This document shows, one piece after another, positions 13,667-26,599 of a DNA stretch of 64,000 nt (the first letter of the stretch is position 1; every line of letters begins with the position of its first letter). The translations under genes and the position numbers were made by a program. The notes below the pieces were generated by a model, which saw nothing but the letters and a program-made list of their open reading frames with translations, had not been told where the DNA came from and did not search any database. The stretch lies in contig JAYMSP010000210.1 in assembly GCA_036897095.1 (NCBI GenBank), positions 1 through 64,000 on the forward strand, read 5' to 3'. This DNA comes from Plantago elongata (Eukaryota; Streptophyta; Magnoliopsida; Lamiales; Plantaginaceae).

Positions 13667-14690
13667 GTGATCTCTCTGTGTGATATGGTTAAGCCTGATT
13701 TTCGACTGTCTTTAAACTTCTCTAGCAGACTTTGGATTACCTGTTGCAAACAGAGAATAACATAGCAATGTCTGATCAATCTAGTACATATATGAGATGA
13801 GTTCTTGACAGCTTATGTTAGGAAGAAAGACATACCTTGGAATAATCGTGTTGAGTCAATAGCTGTAAGAACTCAGTTCGTATATATATGGAGCATTGGT
13901 GCGACAAGAAACTAATGGTTAGTGAGACACAGTGCTAGAATCAATAAACGGGGATTACCTTGTGCTTGGAACCGTCCATGAAATCAGGTTTTTATTCCTT
14001 TCTATGTTACTAGAATAATAGAATATACTTTTAACTTTACATGACTACTTTTCCTTTACAAAGAACATTAGCATTGTAGATAGTATGGGACCATAACAAT
14101 CAGCTTCTTATTCCATATAACCCGTAATCTGTATCAGTACTTCTCTTTAGAAAGAAGATTAGAAGAATAAATCTCAGGTCTTTGAGTTCTAGCCTCCGAG
14201 AATGTAATCGCTGAAAAAGGAAACTGTTCTAAATCGGTGTTTTTACAAATCGTGCTAAATCCTTGAGTTTAGGCTATGCCAAATAACTTCGTGTTTCACA
14301 TGCATATCCGAGCGTTGTGCATCCTGCAGCAGAAGTAAGAAATCATACAAAAATCAATGTTGATTTGTCGAAACCTGGGAGAACAATTCCCCGGAATAGA
14401 GGGGTAATGGTTTGGTGCATTTTTCTGAACATACGAACGAGTATTATTGTTTGTTCTGGAGTTTGTCCGTAGTGGATTTTGTATAATGTTTTCTAGGTTT
14501 GGTCATCGGGTTTGCTTAACTTTCCTTGGTCGCTACAAATCGTTCCGTTTTATCAGGGAAACTTCCATATAAAATTGTCCTCTATTTTCTTTTGTTTGCT
14601 AGGAAAAAAGTTGAAACATTGACCGTTCATGAACCTTGGTTTTGGTTTCTTAGAGCACAACTCAATCACACATATCATAGGAAGCAAACT
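13667..14690. other. Upstream region of the VAN3-binding-like gene
   Basis: Contains the 5' UTR and probable promoter of the minus-strand gene, possibly with a 5' UTR intron (GT/AG-like sites near 13740 and 13840). No other gene, RNA or clear repeat seen. Confidence 0.45.
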
Positions 14691-14699
14691 ACCATGAAC

Positions 14700-15700
14700 C
14701 AGTAGTTGCACTTGCAGCTATTCGGGGACGGTTGACCATTTTGGTCCGCTGTTATACTTTGATCATGACTCACGAGTAAGTAATATTGTTGATATGTATT
14801 AATAAGTCCGGCCTAAAAATTGACGGATTAAGGCGACTTAAATATGTTTTCAGATTTAATATCTTACCCCATATCTCAAAGGAGGTCTGACCTCGTGTCT
14901 CAATTTTCAAATGAGTTCGATTCCACCAAATTAAGAGGCCAACCCTCTATTACTTCAACATATGGTCCCCAAAGGCTCATCTACTTATTGGGCCAAGTCC
15001 ATTAAAAGATCAAGCTCAAACTTAAATGAATCTGATCCTTACACTTGTCACTCATCCAATTGAGCACTTAATCAATCATTTGCCTATATATAGGAGCTCC
15101 TTCAATTTTCAAAGGTAAGTATGAACTCCTCATTACTTCACTCTCTAAGTTTAAAGGTCCGAGCCCGAGCTCGATCAACCTCTAAACCACGTTAAAGTCC
15201 GAGCTTTGTTTATCTTAGCAAACCGGCCTAAAAGAATCTAACCCCTTCCCTTCTCACTTTCATGCACACAGATACCATTGAACTCTCCAAAGTACCAACG
15301 GACCTTCAAGTGCCGACAGACTCCCCAAAGTACCGACGAACTCATTTCTCCTAGAAACCTTCCTCGAGTCGGAACTAAACAACCAAGCTAAGGATACACT
15401 CAGCCACCCTCGGATTTATTCCTCCTCATAAGCCCCCTCGGGGAACTACTCCTAGGTAGGAACCACTTATGCGTCGTAACTCATAACAACACTATCACCT
15501 CATTGACCTAAAATCAATCTACTACGAATCGGATGAAGATGACTTAAGGGAATTAAGACTAACTACCTTGACTTCCTTACTTTCAAGACGAATTATAACT
15601 TCCCTAATCCGCAAACTTATCACTTACCGGAATTATACACTATCAATTGTAATACTACTTTTAAAGTTTGACACGGTAAGTTGAAGTAAAATCGTATATA
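14700..15700. mobile_element. Possible LTR-retrotransposon remnant (fossil)
   Basis: The stretch is richer in GC and CCG/CGG than its surroundings. It contains a promoter-like CCTATATATAGGAGCTCC near 15080-15100 followed by a pyrimidine-rich leader, the organisation of a plant Ty3/gypsy LTR. No pol coding segment is readable and I could not define both ends or a target duplication, so it would be a solo LTR or fragment. Family and age not determinable by eye. Confidence 0.3.
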
Positions 15701-15840
15701 ATTACATTTATTGAAATACAGAATATTGAAATACAAAGCTGCATCAACATAATTCAAATCAAGGTTGGCAAACATTTTACAGAGAAGAAAAGGAGAAATT
15801 AATCTCTTAGAAAAATGACGAGATGAACCATTTTCAGAAC

Positions 15841-17469
15841 TTAAGCATAGTCTTCTGAAGCTGGAAGAGCAGCATAGGAAGCAATGTAGACATCACCATA
15901 AACAAGGCCAGCAAGCCCACCACCAATAAGTGGGCCGACCCAGTAGATCCAGTTTTGTGAAAAGTCTCCAGCAGCCACTGCTGGGCCGAATGATCGGGCT
16001 GGGTTCATGGATCCACCACTGAATGGGCCGGCTGCCAAAATGTTGGCTCCAACAATGAATCCAATTGCCATTGGGGCAATTGTTCCTAGTGAACCCTTCT
16101 TGGGGTCAGCTGCTGTGGCATACACAGTGTAGACTAGGGCAAAGGTGATGATGATTTCCATCACTACTCCTTGAAGGGCAGTCTGTCCTGCTGAGACTCC
16201 GTGAGTAGGGACGGCCTGCATGATCATACAAACAAGTCATGACTCATGACGTGCTTTTTTGTCGACTCAAATGGTAGGTAGTGTATACTTGTTTTATAAA
16301 GTTATCGCAGTTGATAAGATAAATGTAGTCTGTAGCTAATAGTCACATTATTTAAAAAAAAATTATATATAGATTTATTTCTATATAGTATAGTAGTGTA
16401 TTTTTGTGAATGTAAGGAAGGAAGAACTCAAAAGCATATACCAATGGCAGTGTCATTTGTATTATCCACTTGTTTATGGTCAAATATGTAGAGAAATAAA
16501 CAAACATTGAACAATTCCATCTATCAACATCACTCAACATAGCAGTTAATCATATGACAAATTTATTTCTTAAATTAAGTACTTTAACTACCTAATTAAT
16601 GTATCATTAAGTATACTTAGCAAAAATGATGTTAACCAGTGCTGTTATAATTTATCAGTGTACATAATCATGATTTGATACCTAATTATATGTTCTTCAG
16701 TCTTCACACAACTCAAGTCATTTTGCAATTTCTTTAAATGAACAAAATCATTGGTTAACTTTAAGAACATAATCAAGTTCAACCCACAAAGACAAATTAT
16801 TGCAAGCGACATGGTTGGGTTGTGTGACTTGAATATTATTTTGACTAATACCACATTATATTAGTATAAATTGACTAATTTCGTAAAATAATTACTACCT
16901 ATAGATTCAAGAAACATATAACTAGAATAATTTGACATAATCTTTTGCATGACATTTTGGTTGTACAAGTAGAACTGCTATGTTACTTGTGGGAGAGATA
17001 AATCTTACCAAGCCATTGGTAACAAAGCTGAGGAGGAAACATGCAACAATTGAGCCCAAGCATTGAGCAATCCAGTAGAAGAGGCCAGTGATGATGGTGA
17101 TGTTGCCACCAACTGCCAATCCAAGTGTCACTGCCGGGTTAAGATGACCACCGGAGATGTTGGCTGCCATCGACACACCAACGAACAGAGCAAATGCATG
17201 TGCAACTGCTATTGCCACCAGACCAGCCGGGTCCAGGGACGCATCCGCTGTGAGCTTGTCTACACAAGAAAAAACACATTAGTAAGTTAAAGAAATCAAC
17301 ATGTTAGTTAGTGTGTTTGACGTGATTTAATCAGTCGCTTACTGTAGGCTATGGCAGAGCCAACACCGGCGAAAACGAAGAGAAGAGTGGCAATGAACTC
17401 AGCAACATAGCACTTGATTGAGGTAACACTGAAAGAGTCACCAATGCTTCCAATAGCTATCTTCACCAT
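15841..17469 (-). CDS. TIP2: Tonoplast intrinsic protein aquaporin, TIP2 (delta-TIP) class
   Basis: Water (and in this class ammonia) channel of the vacuolar membrane. Exons 17343-17469, 17009-17259 and 15841-16215 give 250 residues, the usual TIP length, with the three-exon structure common in TIPs. Both pore motifs are present: [12 protein letters not shown] in loop B and [12 protein letters not shown] in loop E. The ar/R filter reads His (AHAFALFVG), Ile ([10 protein letters not shown]), Gly (loop E) and Arg (NPAR), which is the TIP2 signature HIGR and fits ammonia-permeable TIP2s. It starts MVKIAIGS and has six hydrophobic segments. A TATA box lies about 100 bp upstream. The recalled Arabidopsis equivalents are TIP2;2 (At4g17340) and TIP2;3 (At5g47450), next to the VAN3-binding-like gene as here. 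Confidence 0.97.
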
Positions 17470-17565
17470 TTTTTGGTTAGTCGTAGAAATTTGAAAGAGC
17501 TAGAGAAGATTAAGCTAGTGATGAATGAAGTTGTTTGTGCATTGAGTTTGGACGTAGAATTGAGA

Positions 17566-17574
17566 GTTATATAG
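17566..17574 (-). promoter_or_regulatory. TATA box of the TIP2 gene
   Basis: Reads CTATATAAC on the minus strand about 100 bases before the ATG at 17469, at the right distance for a short 5' leader. Confidence 0.6.
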
Positions 17575-19029
17575 TGGTTATAGTGAGGCTAATAGGCATT
17601 AGGTATTACCGACTTGGCCCTACTATGAGCCACTCAAGCCACTCATTGGCGCCGTCCAACCGCCCTACATATTTTGTATTCACTAATTAACGAAAACTTG
17701 CTAGTCTAGTTTGAGGTCATGGTGATATGCACTAAGACTTTATTAATTATGAAGCATAATTATGCTAATTGCCAAAGACAGGCATTACTTAATAGCTGTC
17801 TTAATCATAATTGGAACTATTTCGTTATCCATGACATGTTTACTGTTTACATTTGCTAATTGTGTCAATCTACCACATGAGTATGAGTTTATCAGCTTAT
17901 GCCTGTGTAAACTCACATGACCAGTCATACATACAGATATTGATTCTGTGTCCTTAATTTGATCGGGGAGATATGAAATGGGGTTAGATGACCAGAATAT
18001 AAATGTGTGTACCATATATAAACTCACCTTAAGGCACAACCTCATGGAGCTTTAAATCACACCTTGATAATGACCTATAGAGCTTTAAATCACACCTTGA
18101 TAATGACACACATAAGCCGGACAAGAGAGTCGAACTCCCTACCTTCTCTTATACACATGAACAGACTAACAGCAGTGGAGTAGCTGCTAGCACACGCACA
18201 GAATTTGACATATCACATACTACAATACACACTCACTCTTCATACCCCTAGCCCAAATAGTTAAAGAATCTTTAAGGTCACCAACGTGTTATAAAAATTA
18301 ATTGTATATTTTTAGAAATGTAAAGCAAAAAATGCCATTACTTGGTTATTACATCCGCTTTGGAATTCGAAGAATATATATGCAACCACTTCAAAATCTG
18401 AAACTCAAGATTTTAAAAAATTGGACTTCTTAATCTTCTTTTGCTGCGAGAATCATGGGGCATCTCTTTGTATTTCAAAATTTGTTTTCAACTTTAGTTC
18501 TGACAAGGACTCGTTAGAAAAACTCTACTCAGAAAAGTAGCTATATGTGGGATAAATTTATATGAAGTGATACCTACGAATAATTTATAAGCTCACCAAA
18601 TACACTTTTTAATTAATGATTAGATGAGTCCATTTAGAAACTTGATGATAAACAGTACACTGTCGCCATTAGCAATTGATTATTAACATAATGCAATTCA
18701 ACAAATACACAAACCCACACAAATAACTAAAGGAGTATTTTACAAATTAAAATTATGACGATCAACTGTTGCTTGTGAACAAAAGCGAAGCCCTGTAGAG
18801 CAGGATAAATGATTAATTGCGTGGTTTTTTTGCATTATTATGTCAATGGTCGGTCCAAAAGTCGTTCACAGATTGACGTGTAATTAACAATTGAATCATC
18901 AACTTTTAAAACTTTTAGACTCGATTTATATTCAAGGTTCTCAAGTATTTTGGCGTTCTTATGAGCTCTTAAAGTACTACTTATACGATTACTTTCAACT
19001 CGAAATCCCTGCAAATTAACTTCATTTCC
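17575..19029. other. TIP2 upstream region, AT-rich intergenic
   Basis: Upstream of minus-strand TIP2. Apart from the tandem repeat at 18047-18107, I see only AT-rich sequence with no open frame that resembles a known family. A short segment near 18115-18200 (GTCGAACTCCC) resembles a reversed pol III B box but lacks a matching A box. Confidence 0.45.
18047..18107. repeat. Two-copy 28-bp tandem repeat, period 33
   Basis: The segment starting GAGCTTTAAATCACACCTTG occurs at 18047-18074 and 18080-18107 without mismatch, separated by five bases. Confidence 0.9.
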
Positions 19030-19450
19030 ATGTGGCCAAGACCACCAAGCCCGATTACCGTTCAGGTGGCTTGCCGGCTTGGTTCACCCCATGCCGGATC
19101 ACAGGCGGTGTATACAGTAATTCCTGCGCAGAGCAAAGGCCCTGCTGGATAACTTTCAGGTATCATATAGCAGTATGCCAGCACCGGCCTGCAGATAGCC
19201 GAACAAAAATGATTAGAAACACCAAACACGCTCGATGAATTTCAGAGTAGTGAACATAATTTGATTAAAAGATGCTATGTTATCGTAGAAACTTAGAATA
19301 GGGATCAGATCCTTTACCGCGGCATGGCATCAAAGGATAGGTGGAATGTCTGAATTTGTTACTGGTCCAAGGAACATCAGTGATCATAACAAATATAGAG
19401 ATATAGAATGGTTATTGAAACATTGTCACTTCCAAGTAGCCTGTTAGAGT
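19030..19450 (-). pseudogene. CAD1-type alcohol dehydrogenase pseudogene fragments
   Basis: The plus strand at 19033-19200 repeats, with many changes, the antisense of the CAD exon at 20840-20990 (shared blocks CCCATGCCGGATCA and CAGAGCAAAGG). The stretch 19345-19445 repeats the antisense of the exon at 21430-21527 (shared ACTGGTCCAA/CCTGGTCCAA, GAAACAT.ATCACTTCCAA-like blocks). The intervening exon with the zinc-binding region is absent, and small gaps break the frame. It is the remains of a tandem duplicate that lay downstream of the intact CAD gene in the same orientation. No N-terminal exon seen. Confidence 0.75.
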
Positions 19451-20044
19451 TCACATATTAAACTTCCTCTTGCTACCAGATAAAATCAGATAAACAAGCG
19501 TGCGTTAGAAACAACATAATCACGAGAACAACAGTTCTGGCTTGATAATGCCGCAGTCCGCGGATAGCGAATCTATCAATATCACACTCTAAGCTCCAAA
19601 TTGAAGCTTACAGGCTACAGTTCAAATTCGCATTTGGCTGGGCTTTGATAGCTCTGAGAGCTCGACAATAGCTGAGCTAACAAAGTTATGCCAGTTAGAT
19701 CCCCGACCACATGTGAAGCTCCGCTATGGCAGATGTTGCTTTTTTTTTTCCAGATTTTCCATCATCAATGGGTGTTTTTGTGATTTCAGTAAATATTTAA
19801 CACTGTTGAAGAGAAACTAGCGCAATTATTTGTGTACTTTAGCATATAGATAAGGGTATTTGTGTAATTCACGTTAGCAATACAAGAAGAATAACCAGAA
19901 AACCTATCATTTGCCCACTCCACTAGTTTATTTCGTGTAATCTAGTCTGGTAATTTATTGGTTATCACATTGTATCATTCGCAGTAAGGAAAGACGGGGA
20001 CAGAAAGCTACTACCGAACAAAGCGGCATTCTCTGAGATCCACT
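19451..20044. other. Spacer between CAD pseudogene and CAD gene
   Basis: Contains the presumed 3' UTR of the minus-strand CAD gene near 19980-20044 and unassigned sequence. No gene recognised. Confidence 0.4.
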
Positions 20045-21671
20045 TCACTTGAGTGAACTGCCTATATCAATCACAAACCTATACTTGACATCCTTCTTTA
20101 TCATTCTTTCTAAAGCCTCATTAGCATACTGAATAGGAACGACTTCAGTTACAGGATAAATCTTCTTTGCAGCACAAAACTCCAGCATTTCTTGGGTCTG
20201 TTTCGTTCCACCAGTTATACTTCCTGCAATTGACCTTGCACCTGCAGGATATTGTTCGCTTTACTTTAGCTAAAGAACAGGGACTATCAATTTACAGCAA
20301 TCAACTCATTGGCAGAAAGACAAACAGATATTACAAGTGAATACATGCTTTGATATGTGTACCTGCTGCTAGGTTTATTGGTTGACATTTCACTTCACTT
20401 GGAAATCCAACCAGAGCAAGCACACCGGCAAATTTCAACATTGACAGGTATAAATCCAACGGGACATCCCCTGATGCTGTATTAATGATGAAGTCCAACG
20501 ATTTTTCAAGAGCCTACATAAACACACACCAGCAAGTTTAGCATAACCTTTGTACTGTCCTCCATGTCTATAATTATGTAGTGTATATAGCAGGTTAACC
20601 TTATAGCTGAAATTGATCCACATGACTAGAAGAATTCATATGCACATTACGACACAGGTGAAGTGGATGAACTAGTTATGAATCCCGACATGTCCTTACC
20701 TTAGTCTGCTGTTCATCGGATGAGATGACGAAATTGTCAGCTCCAAGCAGATTGAGTGCTTCTTCTTTCTTTGACGGACTAGTGCTAAATACTGTTACTT
20801 TCAAACCAAAGGCCTTGCCAAACTTCACAGCCAAGTGTCCAAGGCCACCAAGCCCAATCACCCCGAGAGACTTGCCAGCTTGATTCATCCCATGCCGGAT
20901 CATGGGGGTGTACACAGTAATGCCAGCACAGAGCAAAGGTCCCACTAATTCAAGAGGATAACTTTCGGGTATCGTGTAGCAGTACCTGCAGACAGCCAGA
21001 ATAAAGAGTACAAAGATCAGATTAACCAAACCCCTTCATCAACATTTCAATGCAAAGAACAAAGCTTACACACCTTTCATGGACCACAATATGGCTAGAA
21101 TATCCTCCCTTAGTTATAGTACCATCATGATCCACACCATCAAATGTGTATATTGCCCCCTTTGTGCAATGAATTTCATTTCCATCATCACAGTACTCAC
21201 ACTCTCTGCACGAATTAACGTATGTTCCAACTCCAACATGATCGCCTAGTTTAAATCGTTGGACATTTGATCCAACCTCCTTCACTACACCAGCAATCTC
21301 ATGCCTATTAATCACCGATATGGGGAAAAAAAAGAAATTAAGAGTTAAGTCCATCAGCAGAATTAGACTAAAAGCTATGGCGTTATGGACGAAAGAAGGA
21401 TCAGTTTTTATACCCAGGCACCAATGGATACTTGGAGTGTCCAAATTTATTCCTGGTCCAAACAACATCAGCATAACAAACCCCACAGTACAGAATCGTT
21501 ACCGAAACATCATCACTTCCAACAGACCTGTCAAATTACGATTTACAATTAACAGCAATAGACTCTAGAGACTTGACTTGACCTGATCTCATAGCATTCC
21601 ATATCATCTAAAATACAGAACTTACAGTAATAAATGTAAGAATTATTTTCCCGTCTCTTCTCATTCATCAA

Positions 21672-21721
<50 letters not shown>

Positions 21722-24148
21722 AATTCCAATTCTATAATACTTCTAATTACTAACACTAAGGAGTCTTAATCTAATTATACTTCTAACACTCTTCTCAGTC
21801 GAAATGGGAGTTTGATGAACGTTGAGAATGTATTGAAAATCGTCAAAGAATACTTGTGGAAGTACTTTGAAGAAAAATCGACTTATAGGTAAGAATCAAC
21901 ATATTTCATCGATGACCTTCTACGTTATGTTGTACGAGATCAGGCGAGGCAAAAGGTACAATACCATGGGCAGTTGGTTATGGGCAACGAGGACCCAAAT
22001 ATTGTACCCTACTCTAGTGAGTTGCTTGAGTCTGCAAGAGTTGGGTGGAATAAGTTTACCTAGAGCAGACATAGAGAGACATCCAAAAATAGGGGTGGAT
22101 ATAACCACACAGATGGAAAAAAAGAAGCATCAATAAGTGATCACACAGAGATAGTTCTGAGTAGGCAAAGAACGGTATGTGACCACAAAAGTCCAAGATA
22201 CAGCGGAGCAAGAGCTTAAGACAACTAGCTCGAATGATTGGAGATGGAACAAAAAACTCGCGAACTCTAACCAAAGGAACTTTGGACTACGAAGTTATGT
22301 GGGATGGCTTGGTGGCACGTCAGGTTGACCTGATGGATGAGGAAAACCATTTTGATTAGGACGTGCGACTTCGGAAGCTTAATTTGATCTCGGAAAGGAG
22401 CAGATACAGTTGCTCGAGGAAGTCGATGACGCGTGGAGAAAACGCAGCAGTAGACTGTAGGAGAAGAAAACGGCTCACTGCATAAGAAGAAAAGAAATCC
22501 GCTGCGTAATCAAAAGAAGAAGACCTGGCCGGAGGATTGTCCGTCGGAGAAGAGGGCGATCGACAATCACAAGCAATTGTTGAGGCGGTCGATGAAGATC
22601 GAACAGGCTGGGGCGATCGATGGACATGAGAACGAAACTGCGGGCAATTACAAGAAGATAGAAGAAAGTTCGACATATTGAAGAAAACTGTTCAAACACA
22701 AAAGGGGATCGACAATGTGGTTGTTCGATCAGAAGAGAAGTTCAACAGGTTGAAGAAAACTGTTTGAACATTGGAGGGGATCGACAACAGTGGGTTGTTC
22801 GATCAGATGAGAATTTCGACAGATTGAAGAAAACTGTTCGAACACGGGAGGAGATCGACAGAAGTGGACCATTCGATCAGAGGAGAACTCGAAAGAGGTA
22901 TACGAACGTGAGGTTATGTATATACATGAATATGTCGAACGTGAGGTTCTGTATATGAGAGTTCTGGCGAAGATATCATATGAGATCGGATCATAATTTT
23001 CAGCAATTTGTTACTTAATTGAGAACGCAATTCGACCTATTAAATCTGATTTGATTCCAATTTCTACTGTCCATATTGTAGTTCCATGAGTTATCTTGCT
23101 ACTGTCAAAATTTCTTAATGATGCAACAACTGAATCTCTGGGAAACTCCGTTTTCCTCGGATTGCGTTGTGATGTCAAGCTATACGAAAATTGTATTTTC
23201 TTCACAAATTTCATTGAAGGAAAGAGGAGAGACTTGACCAGTGCTCGTTGGAGACTTACATGGCTATTGATCAATCTACTACAAGGATCTTGTCACCTAC
23301 AATTTTAGCAATCCGTCATGGCTACTTCTGGTTCTACCCATGACTCCTCCGTACCATAAATACATCACTTTTGTTAAATCTTAACATTCTGGATCTTCCA
23401 CTCAACAACATATTGTTGTTCCTATCTCACCTCCTCGTAATTTCTATACCAACTGTTAAAGTTGATCTTGGATTACTCTGGTCCCTATTTGTCTGCTCTA
23501 GGCTTACTACACTTTTTTTATGGTTTCTTAGTCTTGGACTACTTTGGTCCCTCTCTTTGCCTCCTTTTGGCCTTTTTCTATGTGATTAGTTGTCAATCAC
23601 CTCTATGCTTACTAGGCTTATCTCTCTGTGATCAATTGTTGTTCCCCCTTCCACCTACTCTGAGCCTACCTTTGTATAGTTTAATATACAATATATACCT
23701 ACTTTGGGTATTACTCTATGTGGCCATACGTTGATTTCATCTATCTATGCCAGATGTGTCCCTCAATGCATGTTGTCTCTATATCTCCGTCTATTCCTGA
23801 TGAATCTCTATCTATACCTGCTCTAGTTGTCTCTGTCTCTGCCTGCTTTGGGATGTTCTACTATTGTTATGGATATTCTTTTCTCTCCGTTTTCTATTCA
23901 AGATGAACATTTGCCATATTCCTCTTGAGGGGAGGTGTCAAGATGTATAACAAGACTGACTTCGACTTAAAGAGGAACTCATCTCCTGGTCTACTTAGTA
24001 TTTTATCATATTGTGTTTTGTATTAAACATCTTCTCGTATAGTTTAGTTTTTGTTTCTTAGTTGGATTAAATATTTAGTTTATTTTTTCTATATAATCAC
24101 GTGTAGCTTTCTGTTTCTTGTACTCTCACTATTTCGATCTATTCATCA

Positions 24149-24196
<48 letters not shown>

Positions 24197-24659
24197 AATT
24201 CTAATTCAATAATACTTCTAACTTCTAAGTATTAATATTAAGGAGTTATAATCTAATTATACTTCTAATAATAAATACTCCAATATTATACGCTGTCTGG
24301 TTTCAACCTCTATAGAACTGGGGTGCTACGCTAGATATTCTGAGCAAATTCTATTCTTGAGAAAAAACACAATCACTCACAAAATTTAAACTTGAGATCT
24401 CGAATCGATTCCAGTTCCAGTTTTTCTATCAGCCACTTAACCAAAACGATGAGGAGTCAATTCAATATCGTGCTCTACCTCGATTGTTACGAAATTGGTT
24501 GCAAATGTAAATAAAACTAGCTATAAGATAACATGGGAAGAGCATGATGATAAGATACCTGCGAGAGAACTGGTAAGGAGAAAGAAATCCAGAAGGGTCT
24601 CTGGCAGCATAGGCAAGGCAATTTCCATCAGGATCGCTATCGTTTGAAGCTGAAGACAT
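20045..24659 (-). CDS. CAD1: Zinc alcohol dehydrogenase of the cinnamyl alcohol dehydrogenase family, CAD1 type
   Basis: NADPH-dependent medium-chain dehydrogenase interconverting (cinnamyl-type) aldehydes and alcohols. Exons in coding order: 24559-24659, 21414-21527, 21074-21304, 20700-20985, 20363-20513 and 20045-20241, giving 359 residues. Catalytic zinc ligands Cys48 (YCGVCYADV), His73-Glu74 (PGHEIAG) and Cys168 (LLCAGITVY) are present. The structural zinc set is Cys104, 107, 110 and 118. The Rossmann motif GLGGLG is at 193-198, followed by [15 protein letters not shown] with the Ser expected for NADPH. The sequence follows Arabidopsis At1g72680 (CAD1) closely, including [11 protein letters not shown] near the start and KYRFVIDI...LK at the end. 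This clade is distinct from the main lignin CADs, so the physiological substrate is uncertain. Intron 1 is 3.0 kb because an LTR element sits in it; all splice sites remain GT-AG. Confidence 0.93.
21650..24290. mobile_element. Broken LTR retrotransposon in CAD intron 1 (fossil)
   Basis: Both flanks carry related sequence: an (AT)n tract (21676-21719 and 24153-24192) preceded by TATTCATCAAT/CATTCATCAAT and followed by ATAATACTTCTAA ... AATCTAATTATACTTCTAA. The downstream copy is the fuller LTR; it starts near 23936 with TGTCAAGATG just after a polypurine tract TTGAGGGGAGG (23925-23935). This gives plus orientation and a copia-like look. The upstream LTR is incomplete. The interior has no readable pol domains and includes a tandem repeat block. 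It is clearly broken with many changes; LTR divergence looks substantial, so it is not recent. Ends are approximate. Confidence 0.6.
22683..22890. repeat. About three imperfect 72-bp tandem units inside the LTR element
   Basis: Each unit starts GAAAACTGTT(T/C) and continues through GATCGACA and TTCGATCAGA. A fourth, weaker unit precedes them near 22610-22682. It gives much of the element interior a repetitive, non-coding character. Confidence 0.8.
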
Positions 24660-24764
24660 GTCTGTTCGGATTTGTAGTGGCAATTGAGAAGGCGAACGGA
24701 GTATGAGATTTGGGTAGAGATTGAGAGGGGAGATGGTGAATAGGGCTTGGTGAAGGAGATTGAA

Positions 24765-24773
24765 TATTTATAG
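24765..24773 (-). promoter_or_regulatory. TATA box of the CAD gene
   Basis: Reads CTATAAATA on the minus strand about 105 bases upstream of the ATG at 24659. Confidence 0.6.
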
Positions 24774-26598
24774 CTGCATTATTTCTCCAGTTGACGGCAT
24801 CACTTTCGCAATTGTGACGAGTGTAGTGACATCTGGTTAGTAATTTTTCAATTTTCAGGAAGACGGACAAATGAGCGAATTCAACATGCACTATAGGAGT
24901 ACAATTTATACTTCACTTGACTAGGCAGCTTTTTCTCTCTTTTTGTTAGTACGTGCGAATTGAGTAATAGACTGTAAATCAAGTACTCGAGTTAATTCAA
25001 CATACTCAAACTCTTCATTATACCTCACATTAATTATTACTATATGTCCCCAATTTTACTACATGTGATCCGGATACATTTTAAGAACAAAATTAAATGA
25101 TAATAAAGTAAAAAGTAAATTGAACAAAGTAAAGAAAAATAGTAAATATAATATTTAATAGAGCATGAGATATATTTTTCATCAATTGATGAGTAATTAA
25201 AATTTAACGTTGTAAATTTAAAAGTGAGAAGTTGAATTTGGAAATATAGAGATTTTTTTTAGATGATTAGAATTGAGTAAACTCAATATTCTCAAGATAA
25301 GCCAAGTAAAACCGATATATTTCACTTGATCATGCTATTTTTATTTTTATTTGGATGACATTGAAACTAAACCCCTGTAACTAATGTATCCAATTAAAAT
25401 GACGAACTCGAACCCATAATGCATACAATCACATGACTTTGCTCATTGTGGCTTTGAACATGTGACTAAGGGGATATTCTCACCCCTTTTATTCAACAGA
25501 GCCAACTCTACAAGTCTTGGATAGGCTAATTGCAATAATATTGATTTGCATTTGTACTGTCTTAATGTTAGTTTATTATATTGAGAATCTGGCATATGTG
25601 AAGATTAAACAATTCTAAAGTTAATTTATAATTTTAGAAATACATATATTATATAAAATTATAAAATTCCTCATACATACATAAACTTAATTTTAAACAA
25701 TAAAAATAACTGCACATATGCCTCATGTTACATTTCGATTAGAGTACAAAGATTTATAAATTGAAATCAATTTATGGAACCAATCGTCATGACAGTCGAG
25801 AACATTCATGCAATTCTTAAATTGAAGGTTGTGGAAAGTTTTGGTTGAAAAATAAATTGAAAGTTCATTTTAATTTTAATTTTTTATGAGTGGACAATTT
25901 TATACTTTCAATGGAATGACTTGAGAATTGAAAGTTCATTTTAATTTTAATTTTTTATGAGTGGACAATTTTATACTTTCAATGGAATGACTTGAGACGT
26001 AATTTATAGTATCACAACTGTCTCATGTGAAAACAAAAAGACTTTATTTCCAGCAGTAACAATGTGTTAACAATGACAACGATCCCACACGATAAGAAGT
26101 GTGTATTATAAGAATACTCGAATTTGACGTCGGATAATAGCGACTAATTGCTAAAGGCAATCCGTCGTTATATCCGTGTGAGAGACTTAGAATCCATAAA
26201 ACAAATTATAGATTTATCCATTAAACTATGTGACACTATGCAATTTTGATGGACTTATCACACTCTTAAATTATTTAGAATTCACATAAAGTAAATACAA
26301 AATTGTCATTTTTTCCCACCCAACCAAAATTAGAACTCTATTCAACATTATTAAGAAAAATATTTAATTCCATTGAAACAATTTTGAAATGCTGAAAAGA
26401 AATATTCCTGTACTAATCCATAAAGAAGTCAAAATTGTTCTCCATAGTACCCAGAAATTTCATACTCTAAACTCTAAAGTAATAAAGTGTACTAAAATTT
26501 CAACGGGATCGCCTTCTCTTCTCGCACAAGAACCAATCACAAGCGTACACGTCAATTAATGTTGTACTAGAACACCCTCACAACGTGTTCACTTAGTT
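24774..26598. other. AT-rich spacer between divergent CAD and G2484-1 genes
   Basis: Contains both upstream regions. It is very AT-rich and has a perfect 71-bp tandem duplication (25856-25997). No open frame resembling a known protein and no RNA gene seen. Confidence 0.5.
25856..25997. repeat. Perfect 71-bp tandem duplication with internal inverted repeat
   Basis: 25856-25926 and 25927-25997 are identical by eye. Each unit opens with ATTGAAAGT and has its reverse complement ACTTTCAAT 57 bases on, so each can fold into a hairpin with an A/T-rich loop containing GAGTGGACAA. Confidence 0.93.
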
Positions 26599-26599
26599 T

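Noticed and set aside
19032-19238. 68-codon plus-strand frame as a small gene
   Set aside because: It is the antisense of a decayed CAD exon.
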